A stretch of 64,000 nucleotides of DNA, from assembly GCF_002836055.1 (NCBI RefSeq), contig NZ_PJBS01000348.1, positions 115,447-179,446 of the forward strand. Direction: 5' to 3'. Within the stretch, counting starts at the first letter, position 1, and each line of letters begins with the position of its first letter. Under the pieces are notes generated by a model. It did no database searches. It was given only the letters and a program-made list of their open reading frames with translations, and was not told the DNA's origin. Positions 54,321 through 62,978 of the stretch are shown piece after piece. The DNA comes from Psychroflexus sp. MES1-P1E (GTDB taxonomy: Bacteria; Bacteroidota; Bacteroidia; Flavobacteriales; Flavobacteriaceae). Both the position numbers and the translations under genes were made by a program.

Positions 54321-55229
54321 ATGAAAACACCTTTGTACACCTTAGTAGCACTATTTTTATCTTTAAGTGCCATTTCTCAAACATCAAATAAGAAAGAAGA
54401 CCGAGAAGCCATCAAAAATATGTGTGGCTGTTTTGAGGTCGCTTTTAACTTTGCAGAAACCTTTAATTACAGCACCGATTCGCTTTACAAGCCCTCAAAA
54501 ACGAAAATGGTCAAAGGTTTGGAATGGGCACAATTAGTGACCGATACAGATGATAAAATCCAAATTCAGCATTTGTTACAAGTAGGTAATCCTGCCGAAC
54601 CTATGGTTATGAAGCATTGGCGTCAAGATTGGTTGTTTGAGAACACAGATTTGTACTCTTACAACGCAGAAAATGAATGGAAGTTTAAAGAATTCCCTTC
54701 TCCCGAAGTCACAGGACAATGGACACAGAAAGTATTTCAAGTAGATGACAGCCCGCGTTATGAAGGGTCTGGCTCTTGGGTACATGTAGATGGTAAAAGT
54801 TATTGGGAAAACACCACGCCTGCACCTTTAGCAAGACGGGAATATACCACCAGAAGCGACTACAACCTGTTGATGCGCGGTAACCGTCACGAAATTACAG
54901 ATTACGGTTGGGTACATGACCAAGATAATACCAAAATTATCCGTGAGACTGGCAAGGAAGATATCGTATTGGCTAAGGAAAAAGGATATAACACCTATGT
55001 AAAAGTAGAGGACAGCAAATGTGCTGCTGCCTCACAATGGTGGAAGGACAATGACAAAAAATGGGCTTTAGTTCGGGCTAAATGGGATGAAGTTTATGGC
55101 CGCAATAAAGACCTTGTTCTTGAAGAAAAAGTAGACAATAAGCCGCTCTATAAGTTTTTATTTGAAGAAGAAAGTTATGAAAAGGAAGCCGAAATTGATG
55201 AAGTCATTGAATCTTTCGTAAAAAAATAG
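54321..55229 (+). CDS. DUF6607 family secreted protein
   Basis: 302 residues from the ATG at 54321; earlier starts (54285 TTG, 54291 ATG) would precede the signal peptide KTPLYTLVALFLSLSAISQ. The mature protein starts with a Cys-containing helix (IKNMCGCFEVAFNFAETF), followed by tryptophan-rich strands (YWENTTPAPLARREYTTRSDYN, GQWTQKVF). The family function is unknown, but it recurs beside TonB receptors. A fragment of a paralogue lies at 43.7 kb. First gene of a rightward four-gene operon. Confidence 0.88.
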   Translation: MKTPLYTLVALFLSLSAISQTSNKKEDREAIKNMCGCFEVAFNFAETFNYSTDSLYKPSKTKMVKGLEWAQLVTDTDDKIQIQHLLQVGNPAEPMVMKHWRQDWLFENTDLYSYNAENEWKFKEFPSPEVTGQWTQKVFQVDDSPRYEGSGSWVHVDGKSYWENTTPAPLARREYTTRSDYNLLMRGNRHEITDYGWVHDQDNTKIIRETGKEDIVLAKEKGYNTYVKVEDSKCAAASQWWKDNDKKWALVRAKWDEVYGRNKDLVLEEKVDNKPLYKFLFEEESYEKEAEIDEVIESFVKK

Positions 55230-55233
55230 TAAG

Positions 55234-56757
55234 ATGAAGATTTTGAAATATATAACACTGCTTGCTATGCTCTTTATGAGCATCGTTGCTGTGGCACAAC
55301 AAGATAATGTATTTCTTGACCGTTCCTTTTGGAAGGACAATCCAGATTTGGAAACCGTAAAGCAAAAAATCGCTGATGGCAATGATGCGACCGCCTTAAA
55401 TGATAATGCATTTGATGCCGTAATCTATGCCTTACTTGAAAATGCAGATGATAGTATCATATGGCACCTCTTGTCTTTTGAGGGAAATCCTGTGGATAAA
55501 AAAACCCACGATAGCCGTATCTATCTGCATTGGGCGGCCTATGCTGGACAAACCGAAATGGTCAATTTTTTACTCGATAAGGGTTCTTCTGTTTCGAAAT
55601 TAGACAGTCACGGTTATACGCCACTTGCCTTTGCAGCAAATGCAGGTCAGAAAAACAAAGCCTTGTATAACGCTTTTGAAAGTCACGGTGTAAATCTTCT
55701 TAATGAGAAAAATGAAAGTGGTGCGAACCTACTTTTACTGGTTGCGCCATCACTTTCCATTGAAGAAGAGTTGAATTTCTTCACCGGAAAAGGTCTAAAA
55801 CTTAATAGCACAGATAAGGATGGCAACGGTATTTTCAATTACGCCTCCAAAAAAGGAAATATAGATTTTCTAAAATTGCTTATTAAGAAAGGTGTGGATT
55901 ATAAATCATCGAACAAAAAAGGGGGGAATGCCTTTTTATTCGCAACACAAGGTACACGTGGTTATAGTAATCCATTGGCAGTTTATGAGTACTTAAAAAG
56001 TCTTGGTCTTGAGCCTAATATCGTGACCAAAGACGGCTACACGCCCTTACATAGATTGGCGTACAACAATAGAGATCCAGCGATTTTTGAATTCTTCCTA
56101 ACTGCTGGTGCAGACGTAAACCAAAAAGATGCCGAAGGCAATACACCCTTTCTCAATGCAGCTTCCCGCAATGAACTGGCGATGGTAAAACTACTTTCCA
56201 AAACCGTAAAAGACTTCGATGCTTCAAATAATGAAGGACAGTTGGCTCTTATGTTTGCGTTTCAGCGTAACAGTCCCGAAGTGGTGGAATTCTTGTTGAA
56301 TAAGAAAAGTGATGCTGAAGTTTATAGTGAGAGCCGTCGAAATGCAAAAGACAAGAAAGGCAATACCATCGCTTATTATTTGGTAGCCTCTTTTGATAGC
56401 AGAAAACACAATGAATTTGATGCCAAATTAAAATTGCTTCAAGAAAAAAATATACAATTAAACACCATACAAGCTGAAGGAAACACGCTGTTTCATCTTG
56501 CCACCAAAGACAATGAATTAGGGGTGTTGAAACGCCTTGTAGATTTTGATATTGACATCAATGCTAAAAATGAAAAAGGGTTAACGGCTTTGCACCTTGC
56601 TGCTATGAAAGCTGAAGATGACCAAATGATGAAATACCTAATCTCAAAAGGTGCGGATACAAAAATCAATACAGATTTTGAAGAAACAGTTTTTGACTTG
56701 GCCAGCGAAAATGAACTCTTACAAAAACAAAACACCTCATTGAATTTTTTAAAATAA
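55234..56757 (+). CDS. Secreted ankyrin-repeat protein
   Basis: 507 residues with a signal peptide (ending VAVAQ). About ten ankyrin repeats are visible (e.g. DSRIYLHWAAYAGQTEMVNFLLDKGSSV, DGYTPLHRLAYNNRDPAIFEFFLTAGADV, KGLTALHLAAMKAEDDQMMKYLISKGAD). Exported ankyrin proteins in bacteria bind partner proteins; a periplasmic scaffold or chaperone role within the uptake operon is inferred. It begins four bases after the DUF6607 stop. Confidence 0.9.
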   Translation: MKILKYITLLAMLFMSIVAVAQQDNVFLDRSFWKDNPDLETVKQKIADGNDATALNDNAFDAVIYALLENADDSIIWHLLSFEGNPVDKKTHDSRIYLHWAAYAGQTEMVNFLLDKGSSVSKLDSHGYTPLAFAANAGQKNKALYNAFESHGVNLLNEKNESGANLLLLVAPSLSIEEELNFFTGKGLKLNSTDKDGNGIFNYASKKGNIDFLKLLIKKGVDYKSSNKKGGNAFLFATQGTRGYSNPLAVYEYLKSLGLEPNIVTKDGYTPLHRLAYNNRDPAIFEFFLTAGADVNQKDAEGNTPFLNAASRNELAMVKLLSKTVKDFDASNNEGQLALMFAFQRNSPEVVEFLLNKKSDAEVYSESRRNAKDKKGNTIAYYLVASFDSRKHNEFDAKLKLLQEKNIQLNTIQAEGNTLFHLATKDNELGVLKRLVDFDIDINAKNEKGLTALHLAAMKAEDDQMMKYLISKGADTKINTDFEETVFDLASENELLQKQNTSLNFLK

Positions 56758-56791
56758 ATAAGCCCATAATGGGCCTTAAAAATTTAGCTTA

Positions 56792-57277
56792 ATGAAAACA
56801 CTATTTAAAATTATTCCTGTGATGGTCATCGCAATATTATTGCTCTCGGCATTCACAACTACTGAAAATAAAGCTGTAAAATGCCTTATACAAATGACCA
56901 ATTACACAGGCGAAGGTGCTTATGTAATTGTTTCTTTAATGAATCCATCTGGCAACTATGAAGAGACCCTTTACGTTCAAGGCAAAGACAGTGAATGGTT
57001 TAGTGAAATCCCTGAATGGTGGAAATTCTATGGGAAATATCGCCCTAATATCGATGCTATTTCGAGTGCAACGATAAGCGGTGGCGAACGTAGCGTTACA
57101 GTATTGCAAATTCCAGCCAATAAAGTTGATAAAGGATACAGCCTGCGTTTTGAAACTTCGGTAGAAGACCAAGACTATTATGCCGCTGATATTCAATTTG
57201 AGTTAACCACAGAAAATCTTAAATCCAAAAAAGAGGGAAAAGGGTTCATACGCTATATAAAAATGCTTCCGCAGTAA
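56792..57277 (+). CDS. DUF2271 domain protein (exported)
   Basis: 161 residues. A signal peptide (IIPVMVIAILLLSAFTT) precedes a DUF2271-type beta-sandwich: CLIQMTNYTGEGAYVIVSLMNPSGNYEETLYVQG, then WFSEIPEWWKFYGK. DUF2271 proteins commonly neighbour PepSY-containing reductases in haem/flavin-related loci; no enzymatic residue is obvious. It starts 34 bases after the ankyrin gene and 9 bases before the reductase. Confidence 0.85.
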   Translation: MKTLFKIIPVMVIAILLLSAFTTTENKAVKCLIQMTNYTGEGAYVIVSLMNPSGNYEETLYVQGKDSEWFSEIPEWWKFYGKYRPNIDAISSATISGGERSVTVLQIPANKVDKGYSLRFETSVEDQDYYAADIQFELTTENLKSKKEGKGFIRYIKMLPQ

Positions 57278-57286
57278 AAATTACCT

Positions 57287-59482
57287 ATGACAATTTCTAT
57301 TTGGCGATACAGTCATTTTATACTTGCCCTTGCTTCTTCTTTGTTTTTAATCATTGCCTCGGTGACAGGTGTGATTTTAGCCATTGAGCCCATTTCGCAT
57401 CAAGCTAAAGGCTATGCCGTTCAAAATTTGGACAAGATATCTTTAGGGACTACCATTGACGCGCTGAAAAAAAATTACGACGACGTATTTGCACTCGAAG
57501 TAGAAACATCGGGTTTTGTAAAGGCCTCTGTTCTTACTCTGGAAATGGAAATACTCGATATCTATATCGATCCAAACACCGGCTTAGAATTGGGCCGAAT
57601 ACAAGAGCGGCCCTTCATTTATAGTTTTGCCACCAATCTGCATCGTTCTCTTTTTCTTAAAAGCATCGGACGGTTTTTTGTGGGTTTGATTTCCTTTATA
57701 CTTTTACTAATTACCAGTACTGGAGTATTGCTTCTCGCCAAAAGGCAAGGCGGTTTTAAACGTCTTTTTTCAAAAGTTCAAAAAGATTATTTTGAACTTC
57801 GATACCATGTTATTTTAAGTCGTTGGTTTTTTATTCCAATTGTTATTCTTGCTTTTACAGGTGTCTATCTTTCCGTAGAAAAATTTGAATTGCTACCCAA
57901 TGCTACTATTACACATATAGAAATTAGCAGTACAGATACGACAGAACGTTTTGAGCGTATTATGGATATTCCTTTTTTTAAGACAACCACGCTTGACCAA
58001 ATAAGAAAGGTAGATTTTCCATTTTCTGAAAATCCTGAAGAGTATTATCAAATCGCATTAAAGAATAAGGAAATAAGGATCAATCAACAAACAGGACAGA
58101 CTGTAAGTGAAGTCAATTATCCTTTTGTAGCATTGGCATCCCATTTAAGTTGGAAGCTGCATACAGGCGAAGGAAATGTCTTTTGGTCTATTATTTTACT
58201 ACTTGCAAGTGCTTCCATTCTATTCTTTATATATTCAGGTTTTGCGATGACGCTGAAACGTAGAAAAAAAGTGAAAACCATTTCCATAATGCCAGATAAG
58301 GATGACTGTGAATTGGTCATTTTAGTAGGTTCAGAAACGGGAACAACATTTGATTTTGCAAGGCGACTTTATACAAGTTTGAATGCTACTGGTAAAAAAG
58401 TCTATCTGACCGAATTGAATAATTATTGCACTTTCGCTAAAGCAAAACGCATCATCATACTTACGGCGACCTACGGCGAAGGCGAACCACCTTCAAACGC
58501 TAGGAAGTTTGAAGCTATTTTTTCAACTATCCAACAGCCGAAAAAAATCCTATATTCCGTAGTAGGATTCGGTTCATTGGAATATCCAGACTATTGTAGG
58601 TTTGCCATAAAAGTTGATGCACTCTTGCAAATACATCCTGATTTTCAACCCTTCTTCCCACTTTATAAAATCAATAATGCAGATGCTACTGATTTTGAAA
58701 ACTGGGTCAAACAATTGAGCAAACAAATTGATATTACATTATCGATACAGCAACCTAAAAAAATTAAAAGGCAGGGTAAGCAAATCCCTTTTGAAGTTTT
58801 GGGACGTACTGGATTAAATGTAGATGACACTTTTCTGATTCGATTAAAGCCCAAGAAAAAAATAAAATTCACTTCTGGCGATTTATTGGTCATATTAATA
58901 AAAGGAACTCCTATTACCCGTAAATATTCTATTGCCAGAATAGGCGATGAAATACTGTTAAGCATCAAAAAACACGAGTTTGGCCAGTGCTCCTCCAATC
59001 TCTACAGATTAAATAAAGGAGACACAATTAAGGCCGCAGTAGATATTAATCAACATTTTCATTTCCCTAAAAAAACGACTGCTGCAGTATTGATAGCAAA
59101 CGGAACTGGGATAGCCCCATTCTTGGGAATGATAGAACAGAATTGCGACACAACAATTAACTTATTTTGGGGAGGTAGGTCCGTAGCTTCATCAGCTATT
59201 TATGATGACATTCTTAAAGGAACTATCTCGAAAAATCAAAATAACACAATCCATAAATCCCATTCAAGAGAAGGAAATAAAGAATACGTCCAAAATCTGG
59301 TAATTCAACAAAAGGATAGTGTTCTCAAAACAGTTCAAGAAGGTGGTGTGGTTATGATTTGTGGTTCGCTTGCGATGCAACACGATGTTTTAGATGTGTT
59401 GGAAAATTTACTCGCAGAATATTCTGCAACTAGTCTCGACGAACTTCAGCATAATAGTCAGTTAAAGATGGATTGTTACTAA
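57287..59482 (+). CDS. PepSY-flavodoxin-reductase fusion (membrane ferric/haem reductase-like)
   Basis: 731 residues. The N-terminus is a PepSY/PiuB-like membrane region with about four helices (8-32, 120-145, 177-200, 300-320). A flavodoxin domain follows from about 340 (LVILVGSETGTTFDFARRLY, ILTATYGEGEPPSNARKF). An FNR-type FAD/NAD(P)H module completes it (TRKYSIARIGDE, LIANGTGIAPFLGMI, VMICGSLAMQHDV, terminal aromatic Tyr). It could carry electrons from NAD(P)H across the inner membrane to reduce imported ferric iron or to free haem iron. Last gene of the operon. Confidence 0.9.
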   Translation: MTISIWRYSHFILALASSLFLIIASVTGVILAIEPISHQAKGYAVQNLDKISLGTTIDALKKNYDDVFALEVETSGFVKASVLTLEMEILDIYIDPNTGLELGRIQERPFIYSFATNLHRSLFLKSIGRFFVGLISFILLLITSTGVLLLAKRQGGFKRLFSKVQKDYFELRYHVILSRWFFIPIVILAFTGVYLSVEKFELLPNATITHIEISSTDTTERFERIMDIPFFKTTTLDQIRKVDFPFSENPEEYYQIALKNKEIRINQQTGQTVSEVNYPFVALASHLSWKLHTGEGNVFWSIILLLASASILFFIYSGFAMTLKRRKKVKTISIMPDKDDCELVILVGSETGTTFDFARRLYTSLNATGKKVYLTELNNYCTFAKAKRIIILTATYGEGEPPSNARKFEAIFSTIQQPKKILYSVVGFGSLEYPDYCRFAIKVDALLQIHPDFQPFFPLYKINNADATDFENWVKQLSKQIDITLSIQQPKKIKRQGKQIPFEVLGRTGLNVDDTFLIRLKPKKKIKFTSGDLLVILIKGTPITRKYSIARIGDEILLSIKKHEFGQCSSNLYRLNKGDTIKAAVDINQHFHFPKKTTAAVLIANGTGIAPFLGMIEQNCDTTINLFWGGRSVASSAIYDDILKGTISKNQNNTIHKSHSREGNKEYVQNLVIQQKDSVLKTVQEGGVVMICGSLAMQHDVLDVLENLLAEYSATSLDELQHNSQLKMDCY

Positions 59483-60031
59483 AAAAGACCTGAGCGCCGA
59501 AATGCAAAGTCACTATCGAAAAACTTAAACGGACAGTTCGCCTAAAGTAAAATTAGCAATGCCTATTTTCTTTACCTCATCACCATCTACCTTGAGTTTA
59601 TCCCAAGAGAAATGAAGGCTTTTAAAAAGTTCATATCCAAAATTGAAGTGCTCTATTGGGAATAGTGTTGCCAAAGAGACATCCTTAAACCAAAATTCAC
59701 GTACAAAGAATGAAACAGAACCTTGCTATGGTCTTTAAGCAGCAAGAGCTGAAATCGCTCAAAGATTTGATTCTTTAACACACTAAAAAGCAGACGCAAC
59801 TTTGAAAGTAACTGAAATTTAGAGATGAAAACTTAGCACACATAATACCCTTTGCCATTCAAGAGAAACCTCTCCATCGCTATTGTCCAAGTTGTAAAAA
59901 GGAAACCTTGATCACACTTTTTTACCTTTTGTAAGCCGAGGGACTCCAGGGATTACAAACAAATTATAGAGAATAAACTACTTGAATACAAAGATTAAAA
60001 AACAGTTCTAAAGAGACTTGATTTACTAGTA
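59483..60031. other. Decayed sequence after the reductase, possible transposase remnant
   Basis: About 550 bases without a usable frame. One short piece reads HRYCPSCKKETLITLFYLL, a zinc-ribbon-like pair (CPSCKK) as found near the C-terminus of IS91-type transposases. Stops interrupt on both sides. Identity is uncertain. Confidence 0.35.
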
Positions 60032-60211
60032 CAAAATTAAGTTTATAATGTCGTGTCAATAAATTAAGTCATTCCACGGTGTAGCTCAGAACATATTTTT
60101 AGATGGATTGAAATTAAAAATAATTAGCATAGCCTTAGTTACGGTAATTATTTTTGATGAAGAGCAGATGAAAAAGAAACAATTTATTGCGACATTATAG
60201 GTTTGAATTGG
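60032..60211 (-). repeat. MITE copy F (complete, 180 bp, reverse orientation)
   Basis: Left end CAAAATTAAGTTTATAATGTCG preceded by TA; right end gcgacattataggtttgaattgg followed by TA. Core aaaaataattagcatagccttagttacggtaatt is the exact complement type of copy A. One of the two best-preserved copies. Confidence 0.88.
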
Positions 60212-60631
60212 TATAATAAAGAAAATGTTAAAAAACAGCAGATTCTGACACAAACAAAAGGCAATCACCCTAAAAGCAGCTTACCTGAACAAGCAACTAA
60301 ATAAAAAGGCCTATAAAGCACTCAAAAACAACCTTCTCTTTTTGTAAGGTTCTTGCCAACTCATCGAATTCCTCATATTTAAAAACTCCATATCAGTCAA
60401 CAAATCATATAGCGGACTCCACTAAGCCTGTTGAAGTGATGGCCTATCGGCCAACTATATGCTTAGTTATTGTCAATAGTTTTTGGTTCAATTTTATCCT
60501 GTAATGAATATAGCTAAGCCTCTATTTAATTATTGTGAACCATTCTCTAAAATTATTTTTCATCGTGACTATGAACTTTATCTTTAAGAATAGGGATCTA
60601 CATCATTAAATGACTCTGTATCATTATGAGT
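60212..60631. other. Gene-free interval
   Basis: About 420 bases with stops in every frame. No repeat, hairpin or promoter could be supported. Confidence 0.5.
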
Positions 60632-61018
60632 TTAATATTCATATTCTACCAGGGTTGCCAATCTATTTTCATTATTATCCATTAAATGGTTTATTAAATT
60701 TTCGATCTCGATTATTATTTGAGCAGGAGTAATTAAACATTCCATTTTCCAAATTAGGTCCCTCTCAAACAAATACAATCCATTTATTAGGTGTTTTTTT
60801 AGAGTATTCAAACTTGCTATTATTTCACTTTTTGTCCAAAAGACGAGTGGTGCAAGTTGATCAGAATAGTCATCCCTTTTATTAATGTCTTCAAATGGAT
60901 CTAGACAAGAATCCTTTTCAGAGCTACAATAATGTAAATAAGGGTAGTCTAGAAACTTAAAATTTATATTGATTAGGCAATCAAGATCTTCTGTTAATAT
61001 TTTAAATCGAGACTTCAT
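60632..61018 (-). CDS. Hypothetical protein
   Basis: 128 residues, no signal peptide or membrane helix. It is acidic and rich in Leu/Ile, with a motif-like CSSEKDSCLDPFEDINKRDDYSDQL in the first half and an amphipathic helical second half (IIIEIENLINHLMDN). Unlike its surroundings it is unbroken. I recognise no family. It may be an accessory or immunity-type protein, but nothing in the sequence proves that. Confidence 0.5.
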   Translation of the reverse strand: MKSRFKILTEDLDCLININFKFLDYPYLHYCSSEKDSCLDPFEDINKRDDYSDQLAPLVFWTKSEIIASLNTLKKHLINGLYLFERDLIWKMECLITPAQIIIEIENLINHLMDNNENRLATLVEYEY

Positions 61019-61410
61019 TTTATGTATATATTTTTTACAATTAGTAGTTTATGATCTTGTTAATTTAAAGGTTATGATAACAATAAATTAAATATGATTA
61101 TTAGACTTAAGTAATTCATGTCCCACTATTAACAGGGGTTAGTGAAAATAGTAGTCAGCTTCATAAGAAAAATATCTCAATTTTTCACTAAGTTTTATGT
61201 TGGCAACAATATTAATATTGGCTACGATCTCTGGTAATATTTTTATACATTATCAATAAATCGCACGTTTTTAATATTTGGCTATTCTACAAAATTGTCA
61301 GATGTTTCTTATTTTTTTAAATGTTCATTATTCAAGTTATTAATGGTCTTATTCTTTGACATTATTTAAACTATGAAAGTAATTTTTTTACTCATCAAAC
61401 CATTCCATTA
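61019..61410. other. Gene-free interval
   Basis: About 390 AT-rich bases upstream of the hypothetical gene and of a transporter remnant. No supportable feature. Confidence 0.45.
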
Positions 61411-61489
61411 AACTCCATTTATCAACTTCCTTAATGAGTATATAATCTTGTTTATTGATATTTTTATGGATAGGGCCTAAACTAGGCAT

Positions 61490-61858
61490 ATTTGATCACA
61501 AAACAGTTATTGCAATAGGGACTCACGTCGCGCATTTTGGTTGGAATGTTATTTTGGTAAGTGCCATATTTGTCGTGTAGTTGATGGACTACTATCTTGG
61601 CTCATCATCTCCATAAAATATACAATAAGTCCTATTGTCATTATCTTTATTATAACCACTACAATGGCATTTACCGGTTTACACCACAATATTATAGGTA
61701 GTATTGTGGTGTTTTCTGCATTCCTAGTAGGACCAGAAATCACTTTTACAGACTACCTGGTTGTACAATCTGTTATACTAATAAGGTGTGTGTGTTGTTT
61801 TACACATAAACGGATTTTTTTTACACGATGCTTCCAGTTCAAGAGCAAATTAATTTAA
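61490..61858 (+). pseudogene. Formate/nitrite-transporter-like membrane protein, decayed fragment
   Basis: Hydrophobic pieces in two frames. One reads IGTHVAHFGWNVILVSAIFVV then stops. The other reads ISPIVIIFIITTTMAFTGLHHNIIGSIVVFSAFLVGPEITFTDYLVV. The order and the GLHHNIIGSIVVF pattern resemble the C-terminal helices of FNT/YfdC-type channels. Upstream parts are lost. The family call is tentative. Confidence 0.4.
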
Positions 61859-61956
61859 TAATCTTTTAACTTTTTTATGCATATTTTTTCTAAAAAATAA
61901 CATTTAAACCAAAAAAAAATTATATTTACTTATTAATAATAACTTAAAATAAAAAT

Positions 61957-62841
61957 ATGAAAAAAATTACATTTTTAGTTGCAACATTCCTTATATCAAT
62001 AGGAATGTATGCACAGGAGACCTTGTCTCATTCTGCAAGTCAAGAATCTATTGGAGGTTCTGTAGCTTGTGCATCAAATCCAGATGATGAGCCAAATACT
62101 GGTGATGAAGGTGTTTCAGACAACATTTATTACAGAGCATATTTTCCTGAAGATTTTGGTTTTTCTGGAAGTTTTACGGCAATGGGTGTTGGCTTTGTAG
62201 CAGAATTTACTGACGTAGGAGGGAGTGACCCTACTGTTACCAACACAGTAAGATTGTATACATCAGATGATAAATTTCCTGATGGAACATTAACGGAAAT
62301 TGCTTCACAGGATTTTGAAGTTTCCGCAGCAGATGATGGTGCTACTTTTGAAATTATGTTTGAAACTCCAGTAGACCTAGACGCCTCAACTGAGCTTATT
62401 GTAGCTGTAGATATTTCTGCAAGCCCTGCAGTTCCTGATAATTATGATTTTAGAATAGGTCATAATGTGGAGGGCGAAGATGAACCTAGTTATATATCTG
62501 CTGAGCCTTGTGGTCTGATTGCTCCGGTTACACTTGAAGGTATAGGTTTTGGGGACCAAAACATAATTTTAAATTTGATTGGTGATGTAACTTTAGGATC
62601 TGATGATTTTTCTTTATCTCAGATTTCAGTTTTTCCAAACCCAGTAAATTACTTTTTAAAAGTAAACATTCCTTCAAACCTTGAGCTTTTATCAGCTGAT
62701 TTATACGATGTGTTAGGTAGAAATACGGGTGTAGCAATTGCGAACGGTGAAATAAATGTTTCTAATCTTGCAAGTGGTATCTATATTTTAAAGATTGAAA
62801 CTTCTGCAGGTTCACTATCCAAAAAAGTTGTTATAGAATAA
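61957..62841 (+). CDS. Secreted protein with T9SS type A sorting domain
   Basis: 294 residues. The signal peptide ends at MYAQ. The middle is a beta-rich, acidic domain with a pair of Cys (VACASNPDDEPNTG ... SAEPCGLIAP). The last 75 residues form a T9SS type A C-terminal domain: ISVFPNPVNYFLKVNIPS, LYDVLGRNTG, NVSNLASGIYILKIET, KKVVIE. The protein would pass the Sec system, then T9SS, and be attached to or released from the surface. The cargo function is not recognised. Confidence 0.88.
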   Translation: MKKITFLVATFLISIGMYAQETLSHSASQESIGGSVACASNPDDEPNTGDEGVSDNIYYRAYFPEDFGFSGSFTAMGVGFVAEFTDVGGSDPTVTNTVRLYTSDDKFPDGTLTEIASQDFEVSAADDGATFEIMFETPVDLDASTELIVAVDISASPAVPDNYDFRIGHNVEGEDEPSYISAEPCGLIAPVTLEGIGFGDQNIILNLIGDVTLGSDDFSLSQISVFPNPVNYFLKVNIPSNLELLSADLYDVLGRNTGVAIANGEINVSNLASGIYILKIETSAGSLSKKVVIE

Positions 62842-62870
62842 CCGAATTTTATAATACTTAATGTTATTTT

Positions 62871-62904
62871 AAAAGGATTGTCTAAAAAGACAATCCTTTT
62901 TTTG
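62871..62904. terminator. Intrinsic terminator after the T9SS cargo gene
   Basis: AAAAGGATTGTC and GACAATCCTTTT form a perfect 12-bp stem with a six-base loop, followed by more T. It lies 30 bases after the stop. A long run of A on the left makes it work in both directions. Confidence 0.9.
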
Positions 62905-62934
62905 TACTAAAAATCATGATAAAATAAACTTATA

Positions 62935-62956
62935 TAAATTTAAATAGTTAATGTCG
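62935..62956. repeat. Left terminal inverted repeat of the IS630-family remnant
   Basis: TAAATTTAAATAGTTAATGTCG-type end, preceded by TA, 23 bases before the transposase start. It agrees with the MITE left end at 16 of 22 positions, including ATTTAAA and TAATGTCG. The right end lies outside the window. Confidence 0.6.
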
Positions 62957-62978
62957 TTATTATTGTTTTCGATTAATA

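Noticed and set aside
62528-62737. Antisense frame within the T9SS cargo gene
   Set aside because: Shadow of the real gene; the sense frame has a signal peptide and a sorting domain.
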